Shown here: positions 16,634 to 25,181 of the stretch, piece by piece | Layout: each line of letters begins with the position of its first letter | Position numbering within the stretch: the first letter of the stretch is position 1 | Source of the DNA: Oscillospiraceae bacterium | GTDB taxonomy: Bacteria; Bacillota; Clostridia; Oscillospirales; CAG-272 | Length of the DNA: 48,663 nucleotides | Assembly (NCBI GenBank): GCA_015063585.1 | Contig: SVTW01000011.1 | Span: forward strand, 1 to 48,663 | Direction: 5' to 3' | The notes under the pieces: generated by a model | What the model was told of the DNA's origin: nothing | Databases searched by the model: none | What the model saw: the letters and a program-made list of their open reading frames with translations, nothing else | Made by a program: the position numbers and the translations under genes

Positions 16634-16684
16634 TTCTCTGTCTGATAATAGTTTTAAATTAGTTTACTTGATATGCTGCAACAT

Positions 16685-17308
16685 TCAGGCGGTTACCCTT
16701 CCCGATTTCCATGCAGCCGGAAGGATATAATATTCTTTTTTGTGTATTGCAACCGTCTCTTGGGAAGCAACCACATAGCCCTCCCAGCTAATGGGAGACT
16801 CCCACTCGCCGTTTTCATTTTTTGTGATCATGGTTTTATACACCACAATTTTAGAATCATTGATGTAGGAGGAAAACTCATCAAACGTGTAGAGAAAAAA
16901 GGACACGATCTCATCCGCTTCTCTTTCGCAGGTTAAGACAAAGCCCAAATTGCCCGCGCGTGGAATATTATTCATGTTTCCGCCCTGTATTCCATTTTCA
17001 TAGCAGGTGATCATATCACCGTATTGCGCCATATTAGCATGGATCGTTTCTGTGAGATTCAATCCGTATTTAGAGGAATACAGAATTTCATGCAAAAGAG
17101 ATTGATGATTTTTCCCAAGATCACTGTCTTGATCGGTTCCCGGTAAGACCACGTCGGGCGCAAAGAAAAAATCATTTAAGATCAAAGAGGTGGCTGCCGA
17201 GAATTCTTCTACGAACGGCGCGTTGTAGTACCATACAGCATATACACCGCCACAGCCGAGGATCATCGCAAAAACGACCACCATTGTGAAAACACGTATT
17301 ATTTTCAT
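16685..17308 (-). CDS. Surface protein with SipW-type signal peptide
   Basis: A 207-aa protein not assigned to a named family. Its N-terminus (MKIIRVFTMVVVFAMILGCG, then GVYAVWYY) is the SipW-dependent signal seen in TasA/camelysin proteins, with cleavage expected after Ala24. The mature part is hydrophilic, with mixed alpha/beta character and no membrane segment or known motif. It is the last gene of the operon, about 100 nt after the 306-aa protein with the same signal. The shared signal and operon suggest it is a SipW substrate, for example a minor fibre subunit, anchor or tip protein. That role is inferred. Confidence 0.75.
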   Translation of the reverse strand: MKIIRVFTMVVVFAMILGCGGVYAVWYYNAPFVEEFSAATSLILNDFFFAPDVVLPGTDQDSDLGKNHQSLLHEILYSSKYGLNLTETIHANMAQYGDMITCYENGIQGGNMNNIPRAGNLGFVLTCEREADEIVSFFLYTFDEFSSYINDSKIVVYKTMITKNENGEWESPISWEGYVVASQETVAIHKKEYYILPAAWKSGRVTA

Positions 17309-17409
17309 CCTTTTTGTGTTATCCTTTTCGAACTGTAAGCTTTGGATTTTTTTTATGAACCGGCGTTTCGGTTACAATTATTCCGAATCCTTGAGCGGCT
17401 CCGCGTGCC

Positions 17410-18330
17410 TCAATCCGGAATTGCCTGAATGATCGCATTCAGGGTCGAGTGCACCGGTGTACCATAATAGCGGTCAAGGGAACGCCACGTTCCGGTTGCG
17501 AAAGACCGTGTTTGATCGCCTGTGGAATATGCCACCACCTGCGCGTAACCAACAAAGGCATGTTCTCCGCTGATATTCTCCCATTCACCATATTGATAAA
17601 TCGGATAATTGGTTTGAACGGTTCTGCCATACTGATTTACGTAGGTATGGTATCGAATATTCCCATTTTGATCGCGTTCATACAAATAATTTCCGTTTTC
17701 ATCTGTTTTGGGATATCTTGTATAAACGGTAGCATATACGATCACATATCCTTCCGGAATTTCAGGGTCGGTTTTCCAATGCGTGGAAAATAAGATCATT
17801 TCGTTTCCCGCATAATATTTGTTTTCTTCCTTCCAACCGTGATCTCCGTCCATAAAAAAGTTCATACCCGTTTTGGTATCACCGTCAATCGCCTCGCGTT
17901 TCAGCATCAGCTGATATTCGGGCGTTTGGGTTTCCTCATTCAAAAGCGAGCTTCCAAACAGCGTACGCAGAGCTTCCGCGTCATCTCCGGTTTGTTGCAT
18001 GGTTCCGATAAAGGAATTATTATGGAGCGTAATGCCGCTTGCGCGCGGCGAGGAGTTAAAGGCTGCGATCAATGCATCATAGGAATCGGTATAGGTTACA
18101 TCATTGATCTCAATGTTGGTTTCCTGTTTATTATTTAAAATATGCAAGAATTTGTCAACGATCTCAATGTTTTTTTCAGGAACATCGCGCCAATTCCCCA
18201 TTGTGAAGGAAAGGTCCGCCGATGAAGGGTCGATAAAGTGAGCCTCATAATACCAAGCGGCATAAACCCCGCCGCAGCTAAACACAAGCAGCAGGCTCAA
18301 GAAAATAATCAAAAATCTGGTTATTCTCAT
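17410..18330 (-). CDS. Large surface protein with SipW-type signal peptide
   Basis: A 306-aa protein. Its N-terminus (MRITRFLIIFLSLLLVFSCG, then GVYAAWYY) matches those of the TasA-like protein and the 207-aa protein, with cleavage after Ala24. The start overlaps the sipW stop codon by one base; a second ATG three bases upstream would give one more residue. Translation is thus coupled to sipW. The frame is open much further upstream inside sipW, but that part is not signal-like. The mature region carries Tyr/Asn/Gly-rich segments (about 215-265, NGNYLYERDQNGNIRYHTY and similar) reminiscent of adhesive surface proteins. No catalytic motif is visible. A role as co-secreted matrix or fibre partner is inferred. 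Confidence 0.75.
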   Translation of the reverse strand: MRITRFLIIFLSLLLVFSCGGVYAAWYYEAHFIDPSSADLSFTMGNWRDVPEKNIEIVDKFLHILNNKQETNIEINDVTYTDSYDALIAAFNSSPRASGITLHNNSFIGTMQQTGDDAEALRTLFGSSLLNEETQTPEYQLMLKREAIDGDTKTGMNFFMDGDHGWKEENKYYAGNEMILFSTHWKTDPEIPEGYVIVYATVYTRYPKTDENGNYLYERDQNGNIRYHTYVNQYGRTVQTNYPIYQYGEWENISGEHAFVGYAQVVAYSTGDQTRSFATGTWRSLDRYYGTPVHSTLNAIIQAIPD

Positions 18331-19268
18331 CATTTTTTCTGTCGACCTTTGGGAAGCGTAATTTTCAGATTGCCTTTTTCCTCGTGAATCCGAATATGCA
18401 CAATCGGATCTTTCCGCTGTATTCGCATGGACATACGGAAACGGGAAATTACGATGGGGGCTATGCTGTAGCTTGCAGGAAGCTCCTTCCAATCGGCGGA
18501 ATCCATGATACGCAAGCGCTGTTCAATTTCACGCGTGAGTATTTTTTCGACGATCGGAATGGCAATTTGACCGAACAAAATCAACAAGATACAGAGCCAG
18601 CCCGCGGGGGCTTGCAAAAACAGAACGATGTTTCCGACAAAGGGAACGCGCTCGCCCCTGTAGATCGCCTGCATCTGAGAATACAGCACAGGGTAGGAGT
18701 CGCTGTATTTATTCGCGTCTCCCTGCAAACGAAAATAGCGAACGTCCGGGTGCTTTTCGTTGGGTTCCTCAATTCCGATAATACGGTGAATCACAGGGCC
18801 GTTTTCGGTTTTGTAAACCACAATGTCGTAGAGCTCGAGCTCCGATTCGTCGGGCAAATCATGCACCAGGATCAGGTCAAACACCTGAAGCTGGTCAACA
18901 AGGTTATTTCTGTCCAGATATGCGTTGTTTTCATGCTTTGTTGCCATAGAAGGGGTTTTTACCACTCGCAGCGTTGCAAGCCCCAGATCGTTGGTTCTTT
19001 CGGCAAAAAACAAGACCATGGAAAGGCAAAACGCCAAAACAAAAACAACCGAAACAACAAAAGCCGCAACCTTTGGAAGCCACACAAATCTTTTTTTCTT
19101 TTTCTTCGCTCTGAAATACTCCGCGCGGATATTCTCGTCCTCGTATCCCTTTCGGATCAGCTTGACCGTGGATCGAAGCAAGGAGACGATCATAACGGTG
19201 AACAGCAAAGTAAAACAGAGAAAAACAATCAAGCACAGTACAAATACATATTTTTCATACAGCGTCAT
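18330..19268 (-). CDS. sipW: Signal peptidase I, SipW type
   Basis: A 312-aa membrane protease of the Ser/His (ER-like) signal peptidase group. A membrane segment lies at about 10-32 and another at about 70-93, a further one near 215-240, and a basic cytoplasmic tail follows. The nucleophile is Ser107 in VKTPSMATK. The general base is His161 in GPVIHRIIG, where bacterial SPase I has Lys. GDANKYSD is also typical of SipW. GGAG lies 6 nt before the ATG at 19268, while the open frame extends to a TTG. The tail after residue 240 is longer than in Bacillus SipW. Its neighbours on both sides carry the signal type it cleaves. Confidence 0.9.
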   Translation of the reverse strand: MTLYEKYVFVLCLIVFLCFTLLFTVMIVSLLRSTVKLIRKGYEDENIRAEYFRAKKKKKRFVWLPKVAAFVVSVVFVLAFCLSMVLFFAERTNDLGLATLRVVKTPSMATKHENNAYLDRNNLVDQLQVFDLILVHDLPDESELELYDIVVYKTENGPVIHRIIGIEEPNEKHPDVRYFRLQGDANKYSDSYPVLYSQMQAIYRGERVPFVGNIVLFLQAPAGWLCILLILFGQIAIPIVEKILTREIEQRLRIMDSADWKELPASYSIAPIVISRFRMSMRIQRKDPIVHIRIHEEKGNLKITLPKGRQKK

Positions 19269-19298
19269 GATATACTCCAAATAAAAATTTACCTATTA

Positions 19299-19336
19299 GG
19301 CAAAATCAACCCATGTGATCATGGGTTGATTTTGCC
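19299..19336 (-). terminator. Intercistronic hairpin between tasA-like gene and sipW
   Basis: A perfect 17-bp stem (GGCAAAATCAACCCATG with its complement) around a TGAT loop. On the minus strand the stem's own T-rich arm and following AAT-rich sequence make a weak terminator. It lies 14 nt after the fibre gene stop and 31 nt before sipW, so partial read-through would give much fibre subunit and little protease. Confidence 0.7.
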
Positions 19337-19349
19337 TACTATCATAGAA

Positions 19350-20129
19350 TCAGTTGGATACCTGGGCGGGCTGACGGCTATCGGTGATGTAAACGGTAAC
19401 CGAGCCGGCAAGAATTGCCTCCTGAAGAACGTCCCATTTTTCCAGATTATCAATTTTTGTACCTTTGAACTCATCTGTAAAGTCAATGTGCGTCTGCGTA
19501 CCGGCGGTAGAATTATCAATATCTTCCTCAAACAGATGGTGATAATCCAATTCAATATAATACCAAACGGGATCATGTACACTATTTTCCAGCTCAGCAA
19601 AAACAGAAACGTCCAGATTTTGGTATCGATCAGCAAGTGCCTGTGCCTCTACCTGAGTGGTAATAGGCGTTAATGTTTTACCGGATGCCGGAGTATACTT
19701 GAAAATCGGAATATCAACCTGGCTAACCCCTTCTCCATAAACATATTTGATGGGGGAATGTTCCTCAAATGTAACATTGAACTTCAAGTTTGCCATATCT
19801 GTCGTGGTGGTCTGGTCGTATGCCTTGAACAGGAACACCATGGAGCCTGCTCCGCTGAGGTCGGCAATATAGTCACCCGGAGTTTCGGGTGCAACGGTCT
19901 CTGCACCGTCATAGTTATCGGAAACCGATACCTGCAGGTTCACATACTTAGCATAGAAGTAACCCTGCTGGTTGCCGGGGTTGATGTATGCCTGCATGGA
20001 GATATCGATATTATTCGATTCACCGCCGACAAAATCGTGATCCTCAAAAACCCACTGTGCGTAAACACCGCCAACCGTGACGAGAATTGCAAGTACGATC
20101 AAAAGACTAAAGTGTTTTACAATTTTCAT
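19350..20129 (-). CDS. TasA/camelysin-like fibre subunit
   Basis: A 259-aa exported protein. The signal peptide ends TVGGVYAQWVF, with SipW cleavage expected after Ala24. The mature protein is acidic and beta-rich, begins with a conserved WxF segment, and has no cysteine pair or catalytic motif. TasA in Bacillus polymerises into biofilm fibres. Identity is supported by the signal type, size and position directly before sipW. A strong GGGAGG site and a consensus promoter indicate high expression. Sequence similarity to TasA itself is low by eye, so I give no gene symbol. Confidence 0.78.
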   Translation of the reverse strand: MKIVKHFSLLIVLAILVTVGGVYAQWVFEDHDFVGGESNNIDISMQAYINPGNQQGYFYAKYVNLQVSVSDNYDGAETVAPETPGDYIADLSGAGSMVFLFKAYDQTTTTDMANLKFNVTFEEHSPIKYVYGEGVSQVDIPIFKYTPASGKTLTPITTQVEAQALADRYQNLDVSVFAELENSVHDPVWYYIELDYHHLFEEDIDNSTAGTQTHIDFTDEFKGTKIDNLEKWDVLQEAILAGSVTVYITDSRQPAQVSN

Positions 20130-20158
20130 TTTTATATCCTCCCTATGGATTTTTTACC

Positions 20159-20187
20159 ATTCTATCACACTTTCTCCGATTTGTCAA
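20159..20187 (-). promoter_or_regulatory. Promoter of the tasA-sipW operon
   Basis: On the minus strand TTGACA, 17 nt and TAGAAT, about 30 nt upstream of the tasA-like start. No other promoter is seen in the operon. Confidence 0.75.
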
Positions 20188-20237
20188 TACTTTTTTCAGA
20201 TTTATTATAATCATCTCAAAATCGGTCTGTCCCGGCA

Positions 20238-20281
20238 AAAAAAAAACAGACACCCGAACGCTTTTTGGCATTCGGGTGTCT
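20238..20281 (-). terminator. Terminator of rplU-prp-rpmA
   Basis: On the minus strand AGACACCCGAA pairs with TTCGGGTGTCT and is followed by GTTTTTTTTT. It lies just past the rpmA stop. Confidence 0.88.
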
Positions 20282-20298
20282 ATTTCCGTCAGATAAGA

Positions 20299-20580
20299 TC
20301 AGTCTGCGTAAACGCTGACTTTCTTCTGAGATTTGGTCTTATGCTCAAACTTAACGCGACCATCGATGAGAGCATAGAGGGTGTAGTCCTTGCCTACGCC
20401 AACGTTCTCGCCGGCGCAAACAGCGGTGCCTCTCTGTCTTACGATGATGTTGCCGGCAACAACTGCCTGACCGTCAGCCTTCTTTACGCCAAGGCGCTTG
20501 GACTCACTGTCACGGCCGTTCTTCGTGGAACCGACACCTTTCTTATGAGCAAAGAACTGTAAACTGAGCTTCAACATCAT
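20299..20580 (-). CDS. rpmA: 50S ribosomal protein L27
   Basis: A 93-aa ribosomal protein L27. The conserved N-terminal core is [14 protein letters not shown]. As in other Firmicutes it is preceded by a short extension, [10 protein letters not shown], which the protease Prp removes after FF; Prp is encoded next door. Removal exposes the N-terminus that reaches the peptidyl transferase centre. AGGAGG lies 6 nt before the first ATG and 9 nt before a second, adjacent ATG, so either may be used. It is the last gene of the rplU-prp-rpmA operon. Confidence 0.97.
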   Translation of the reverse strand: MMLKLSLQFFAHKKGVGSTKNGRDSESKRLGVKKADGQAVVAGNIIVRQRGTAVCAGENVGVGKDYTLYALIDGRVKFEHKTKSQKKVSVYAD

Positions 20581-20636
20581 TCTTTTCCTCCTAAATAATT
20601 TGTATCCCCCGAAAGGGATTTTGGGGACACGGCAGA

Positions 20637-20999
20637 TCAATCCTCCCAGGGTTTGTCCTGAACGCTGACGTCCAGATAGTCTCCGTACTCCTCCAGCATG
20701 TCACTGAGCTGCAGATAATAACCCATCATGATACCCGAAACGGCATAACGCTTGTAATCATCGGATTCAAATTCGGGCAGCGCCGCTTTGGCGCGCACGC
20801 GGATCCGTGTTGCTCCCTCGTCGATATCGTAATCAACCGAGGACGCGTATGCAACTTCAATGGTGTTGACAAGAAACATCGTCATCGATGAGACCGCCGC
20901 GCATAAAATGTCATCGCCAGCCTCGCCATATCCTGTGTGACCCTGCTCTTCAAAGCCGTAGAACACTCCGCCGCTTCTGAAAAACACGATTTTCGTCAT
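20637..20999 (-). CDS. prp: Ribosomal-processing cysteine protease Prp
   Basis: A 120-aa YsxB/DUF464 protein. The catalytic pair is His21 and Cys33 in [18 protein letters not shown]. It cleaves the N-terminal extension of L27, a step essential in Staphylococcus aureus. Its place between rplU and rpmA is conserved in Firmicutes, and both the extension on L27 and the protease are present here, which supports a working pair. Confidence 0.95.
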   Translation of the reverse strand: MTKIVFFRSGGVFYGFEEQGHTGYGEAGDDILCAAVSSMTMFLVNTIEVAYASSVDYDIDEGATRIRVRAKAALPEFESDDYKRYAVSGIMMGYYLQLSDMLEEYGDYLDVSVQDKPWED

Positions 21000-21022
21000 G
21001 TTCTCTTACCGACTGCCGAGAA

Positions 21023-21334
21023 TCAGCCTTCGATCTTTACGATCTGCACCTTAGTGAAGGGCTGTCTGTGACCGATCTTCTTCTTCTCGTTCTTCTTGGA
21101 CTTGTACTTCATGACATAGATCTTCTTGTTCTTGCCATTTTTCAGTACCTTTGCGGTGACCTTTGCACCGTCAACGGTGGGCGTACCAGCCTTGAAGCCG
21201 TTGTCGTTAGACAGAGCCATAACGCTGTCGAAAACGATTTCGTCTCCTTCGTTTGCGTCGAGCTTTTCAACAAAGATAATGTCCTGCTCGATTACTTTGT
21301 ACTGCTTTCCGCCGGTTTCGATAACTGCAAACAC
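21023..21334 (-). CDS. rplU: 50S ribosomal protein L21
   Basis: A 103-aa ribosomal protein L21, FAVIETGGKQYKV at the N-terminus and GHRQPFTKVQIVKI at the C-terminus. Translation starts at a GTG at 21334, 8 nt after an AGAGAGG site; the longer open frame from 21373 lies in the leader. It is the first gene of the operon, preceded by an L21-type leader and a consensus promoter. Confidence 0.97.
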   Translation of the reverse strand: MFAVIETGGKQYKVIEQDIIFVEKLDANEGDEIVFDSVMALSNDNGFKAGTPTVDGAKVTAKVLKNGKNKKIYVMKYKSKKNEKKKIGHRQPFTKVQIVKIEG

Positions 21335-21417
21335 GAAAAGCACCTCTCTTTCTGATAGACTCGCTGATAGCATGGCGGCGTTTTTGGACGCACTTAAAAA
21401 GAGCCATTTTCAAGCGG
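21335..21417 (-). ncRNA. L21 leader, probable autoregulatory mRNA element
   Basis: The 5' untranslated region between the predicted start near 21417 and rplU. It contains the segments TTGCCGCTTGAAAATGGCTC and AAACGCCGCCATGC, which resemble the Firmicutes L21 leader that represses its own operon when bound by L21. A match to the Rfam L21_leader model would confirm it; I rely on position and recalled sequence. Confidence 0.65.
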
Positions 21418-21423
21418 CAAACT

Positions 21424-21452
21424 ATTATATCATGTTTTTATACGCTTGTCAA
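21424..21452 (-). promoter_or_regulatory. Consensus promoter of rplU-prp-rpmA
   Basis: On the minus strand TTGACA, 17 nt and TATAAT, a perfect match, about 90 nt upstream of rplU. Confidence 0.85.
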
Positions 21453-21551
21453 GAGTTTTTTTGTATTTTTTTCTACTATATTTCATTTATTTGAAAATTA
21501 GTTTTCGTTTTCAGATACTTTCCCAAAAAACGTTTTTTCAAACAGCCTCGC

Positions 21552-22985
21552 TTACTCCTCGCGCAAAAAATACGGTGGATTCTTATGCTCCTGCGCGGAA
21601 AAATCAAGCGAAAGCAGCCACTTCACGGTTTTGGGGTCGATCCCACGCAACGTTACGGCATAATCGAGCAGAATGCGATAGACCTCGGGCTGAGACCGCT
21701 TTTGCAGAGGGCGTGGATCGGCGGTGATGCGCTCGGTCAAGCCCTCCCAAAATCGGAACGGCGAACCCACACGCGGCAGAAGATAGTCGAGCGCATGCGC
21801 AAAACGCCCACTCTCCAGATAGCGCTCCAACACCTCGGCAATATGCGAAAGCTTTTGCAGTTCGCCAAATCCGATCCAACGGCTTTGCAGAACGGTATAG
21901 GGCGGATCTGGCAGACATTGATAGCCGTATTCCTCTGCCCGCGCCCGAAGCTCGGTGCCGTGAAGCAGCTTGAGGAATCCGAGCTGGAGCAGGTCAGAGC
22001 ATCCATAGGCATCGTCAAAAGAGCGTGCGAAACGTTCGTAGCTTTCATACGGCAAGCCCGCGATCAGATCGAGATGCACGTGAATATTACCCATACCGTG
22101 TATCCTTCGAACCGCTTGGATCACCGCCTGCGGCTTGATATGACGCGACACCGCGGCAAGTGTTTCGGGGTTGGTGCTTTGCAAGCCGAATTCAAGCTGG
22201 ATCTTCCCCTTTGGAAAAGCGGCAAGAATTTCAAAGCTCTCCTCATCAAGAAGCGTAGCGCACACCTCAAAATGATAATTTTTGGTATAACAGGGGGCAA
22301 GCAGAGCTTTCCAGATCGCGTTCGCGCGGCGGATATCGGCATTGAAGGTGCGGTCCACAAATTTGATGATCCTGCAATCGGTCTCCTCAAATTTTTGAAG
22401 ATCCGTAAGCGTCTGCTCTACGCTTTTGAAGCGAACGCCATGCGTTGCGGAGGAAAGGCAGTAGGCACAGGAATAGGGGCAACCGCGAGAGGATTCATAA
22501 TATAGGATCCCGCCGGTTGCCTCATTCAGGCGGTAGAGGATCCCCTCGTCGCGCATCACATTCGGTCTGCCTCCTTCAATCACGCGCGGAAAATCGGTTT
22601 TCGCTCGAATCGCGCGGCAGATCATGGGAAGCGCGTCCTCCCCCTCTCCGCAAATGACCGCGTCCAAAAACGGCAGCTTGTCAAAGCGCTCGGTGGCATA
22701 GGAGACCTCCGGACCGCCAAAAATGATCCGCGCGTTTGGCAAAATCGAATGGAGCGATTCGGCAAGAGACAGCATTTCGTTCAAATTCCAAATATAGCAG
22801 GAAAAACCGTAAATATCGGCATTTTCCTGCCATAGTGCCTCCAGAACGTGCGCACTTCTGTCACGCAAACTGTGTTCCAGAAGGATAACCTCAAAGCCCT
22901 CGCGCTCCAGCGGGGGACGCAAGCAGCGCAATGCGAGATTGCTATGCACCCATGACCCATTGAGGGCAAACAAAACCACTTTCAT
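21552..22985 (-). CDS. B12-binding-domain radical SAM protein (DUF4080 type)
   Basis: A 477-aa protein. An N-terminal cobalamin-binding-like Rossmann domain (about 1-140, with VHSNLAL and FGGPEVSY) is followed by a radical SAM barrel whose cluster motif is RGCPYSCAYCLSS (CxxxCxxC near residue 175). A C-terminal region of the DUF4080 kind follows. Related proteins are common in Clostridia, but their substrates are unknown. AAAGGAGA precedes the ATG. It has its own promoter just after the ATPase gene upstream, and a GGATCCC hairpin in its short leader. I do not assign a reaction. Confidence 0.85.
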   Translation of the reverse strand: MKVVLFALNGSWVHSNLALRCLRPPLEREGFEVILLEHSLRDRSAHVLEALWQENADIYGFSCYIWNLNEMLSLAESLHSILPNARIIFGGPEVSYATERFDKLPFLDAVICGEGEDALPMICRAIRAKTDFPRVIEGGRPNVMRDEGILYRLNEATGGILYYESSRGCPYSCAYCLSSATHGVRFKSVEQTLTDLQKFEETDCRIIKFVDRTFNADIRRANAIWKALLAPCYTKNYHFEVCATLLDEESFEILAAFPKGKIQLEFGLQSTNPETLAAVSRHIKPQAVIQAVRRIHGMGNIHVHLDLIAGLPYESYERFARSFDDAYGCSDLLQLGFLKLLHGTELRARAEEYGYQCLPDPPYTVLQSRWIGFGELQKLSHIAEVLERYLESGRFAHALDYLLPRVGSPFRFWEGLTERITADPRPLQKRSQPEVYRILLDYAVTLRGIDPKTVKWLLSLDFSAQEHKNPPYFLREE

Positions 22986-23053
22986 TGCCTTCCGTCTCCT
23001 TTTTCGGATCCCAAACCGGCGGGATCCTATCCGTTTTTTTCATTCGTATCATC

Positions 23054-23082
23054 ATTATATCATATTTTCTTCAAATTTGCAA
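23054..23082 (-). promoter_or_regulatory. Promoter of the radical SAM gene
   Basis: On the minus strand TTGCAA, 17 nt and TATAAT. The -35 box overlaps the end of the upstream ATPase gene. A hairpin GGATCCC/GGGATCC lies in the leader next to the ribosome site. Confidence 0.6.
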
Positions 23083-24153
23083 GGAAAAGAGTCTTTCGCA
23101 AAACTTTTTTGTAAAAGCTTCCTTTTGGGAGAAATCCATTGCGTCGGCATAGATCTCCTCAAGCAAAAAATGCGATTCCCGCACCCGCGCGAGCTCCTCG
23201 ATCGCGCCGCCGAGCATGGCTCGCCGCATGCGCGCGGCATAAACCAAGCTGCCGCGGATCGGCTTCATGCGCGCCGTTTGCACAAAGCGGCGCATTCCGA
23301 TCACACGGTGGGGATTTTGCCACGTCCGCCGATCCCCCACCGCAAAAGCGATTCCGCTATCGCAAAAGAAGATCCCGTCTAAGGATTCGGGGAGAAGCGG
23401 ATCGTGTGACAGGCGTACCGCAAGACGCTTTTGAACGGCAATTTTTCCAAGCGCGTCCAACAGATACTGCGCCGCGCCGTGACAATCCTCAATCCGGAAA
23501 AACTGCGTCGCACGCGTGAAATAAGAGTCAAGGCGCACCTCCCCCCGCATGCCGATCGAGCCGATCAGCGCAGGCTGCATCCGATATCCGCTCCCAAAGG
23601 AAAAATCCCGTGTCAGGCGCTCCGCCATCGCCTCAATTGCCGTGATCCGCAAATACGGATACGCAAGCTCCCCATGCATACGAGCCATCTCCCCTGCCGC
23701 CGCCAGATAACGGTAAGCCCTGCGGTAGGCGGCACGCTTTTCACGGTTGATCGCCTCAATTTTCTCAATCCGGTCGCCAAGTTGCTCGGCATTCCAAAAT
23801 GCACCGAGATCCACCAGCTCCTCCCGTGCCCCCGGGGTGTGCGGCTCATATACGTGCGGCGCGGTCGCGTCAAGCAAGGCAATACTGCGTTTGCCAAGGG
23901 TCAGGATCACTCCGTCAAGGGAATTCGGATCGGAGGAACAATATACATATTCAGCCTGCCACCCACACGCCTCGCCCGCGTCCGCCACGTCTCGCATAAA
24001 ACGGCTTTTGCCCGTCCCGGGACCTCCCTTGATCGCGTAAACGTGTCCGATGCGTCGGTCGTCAAAGCATTGCGGGTAGTAAGAAAAAAAGCCGTCGGCA
24101 CTGTTGGACGCGGCAAAATACGCATCCTCTTTTCTTTTTGAAAGCGACATCAT
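23071..24153 (-). CDS. P-loop ATPase, PRK06851-like
   Basis: A 360-aa protein with a Walker A motif, AIKGGPGTGKSRFM (near residue 45). The remainder fits the PRK06851 group of ATPases found in spore formers, whose role is unknown; I name this group from recollection. Two adjacent ATG codons (24153 and 24150) lie 5-9 nt after GGGAGA; I use the first. The gene is divergent from spoIIIAA with a gap of 107 nt, so the two may share regulatory sequence. There is no signal peptide or membrane segment. Confidence 0.7.
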   Translation of the reverse strand: MMSLSKRKEDAYFAASNSADGFFSYYPQCFDDRRIGHVYAIKGGPGTGKSRFMRDVADAGEACGWQAEYVYCSSDPNSLDGVILTLGKRSIALLDATAPHVYEPHTPGAREELVDLGAFWNAEQLGDRIEKIEAINREKRAAYRRAYRYLAAAGEMARMHGELAYPYLRITAIEAMAERLTRDFSFGSGYRMQPALIGSIGMRGEVRLDSYFTRATQFFRIEDCHGAAQYLLDALGKIAVQKRLAVRLSHDPLLPESLDGIFFCDSGIAFAVGDRRTWQNPHRVIGMRRFVQTARMKPIRGSLVYAARMRRAMLGGAIEELARVRESHFLLEEIYADAMDFSQKEAFTKKFCERLFSLQI

Positions 24154-24260
24154 CAGCGTCTCCCTTCTTTTTTGTAGCAGTATATGCAACCCATGCGGAA
24201 AGGTTCTTTTTTTCGCTTTTTCCGCATATAGTAGCACAAAGACTGCCGAAAGGAGATACC

Positions 24261-25181
24261 ATGCAGACCTCTTATACGTATCGACAAGTCAAGCAACCGC
24301 TCCCGCGCACCTTAGCAGAGCTGTTACCGCCGCGCCTGCGGACTGCCATTGAGCGGCAAGCCTCTGCGGATCACACAGAAGAAATACGCTTGCACGCAAA
24401 CCGCGAGGCAACCCTGACGGTAGCGGGAGAAAACCGACCGCTCGGCATAACGTTGACCGCGCAGGAGATGCAAGCCCTTTTGCGCGCCATGTGCGAGGGA
24501 TCGCTTTACGCATACGGTGAGAGCATCAACCGAGGCTTTCTGACACTGTCGGACGGGATTCGCGTAGGGGTTTGCGGCACTGCCGCCGTGGAAGGCGGGC
24601 GCGTGATCGGGGTACGGCAAATTTCGGGCTTAATGATTCGCATTCCGCATCGGACAGAAGCAAGCGTTGACCGGATCACGCAAATGATTTTCGGTACAGA
24701 TACCCTGCGCGGCACCCTCATTTATGCTCCGCCCGGAGTGGGGAAAACAACGCTTCTGCGCAGGGTCGCGGAGGAGGTCGCCGCCCCTGTTCACGGAGTT
24801 CGCACCGTGGTGGTGGACACGCGTGACGAGCTTGGATACGGCTTGGACGATCCGCGATTGACCCTCGACGTGTTGATCGGGTATCCGCACGATCTTGGAA
24901 TTGAAATTGCCGTCCGTTCACTCGGCGCGGAGCTGATCATTTGCGACGAGATCGGCTCGGAATCCGAGGCGGCTGCCATTCTTGCGGCATCCAATTGCGG
25001 GGTTCCGCTTGTGGCATCGGCACATGCAAAAAGTCTGCCGGAGCTGCTTCGTCGCCCCGCGATACATGCGCTCCACCGTGCGAAGGCATTTGACTTTTAC
25101 ACAGGGCTTTCAAGGCAAAACAAGCGCTTCGAGTTTACTTTTACAACGCAAGCGGAAGCCGATAACGGAAACGGGATATGA
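24261..25181 (+). CDS. spoIIIAA: Stage III sporulation protein AA, secretion-type ATPase
   Basis: A 306-aa ATPase related to type II/IV secretion ATPases. Walker A is APPGVGKTTLLR (Lys162) and Walker B is ELIICDEIG. It is thought to drive or assemble the SpoIIIA-SpoIIQ channel between mother cell and forespore. AAAGGAG precedes the ATG at 24261; the longer open frame begins in the divergent promoter region and has no ribosome site. It overlaps spoIIIAB by 4 nt (ATGA). Confidence 0.96.
   Translation: MQTSYTYRQVKQPLPRTLAELLPPRLRTAIERQASADHTEEIRLHANREATLTVAGENRPLGITLTAQEMQALLRAMCEGSLYAYGESINRGFLTLSDGIRVGVCGTAAVEGGRVIGVRQISGLMIRIPHRTEASVDRITQMIFGTDTLRGTLIYAPPGVGKTTLLRRVAEEVAAPVHGVRTVVVDTRDELGYGLDDPRLTLDVLIGYPHDLGIEIAVRSLGAELIICDEIGSESEAAAILAASNCGVPLVASAHAKSLPELLRRPAIHALHRAKAFDFYTGLSRQNKRFEFTFTTQAEADNGNGI

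Larger units (their letters stand above)
16310..16684. other. Gene-free spacer with repeat and hairpins upstream of spoIIA
   Basis: These 375 bp hold the spoIIA leader, repeat copy B (16461-16585) and a long hairpin (16592-16633). I see no supportable gene; the short open frames cover the repeat. Confidence 0.7.
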
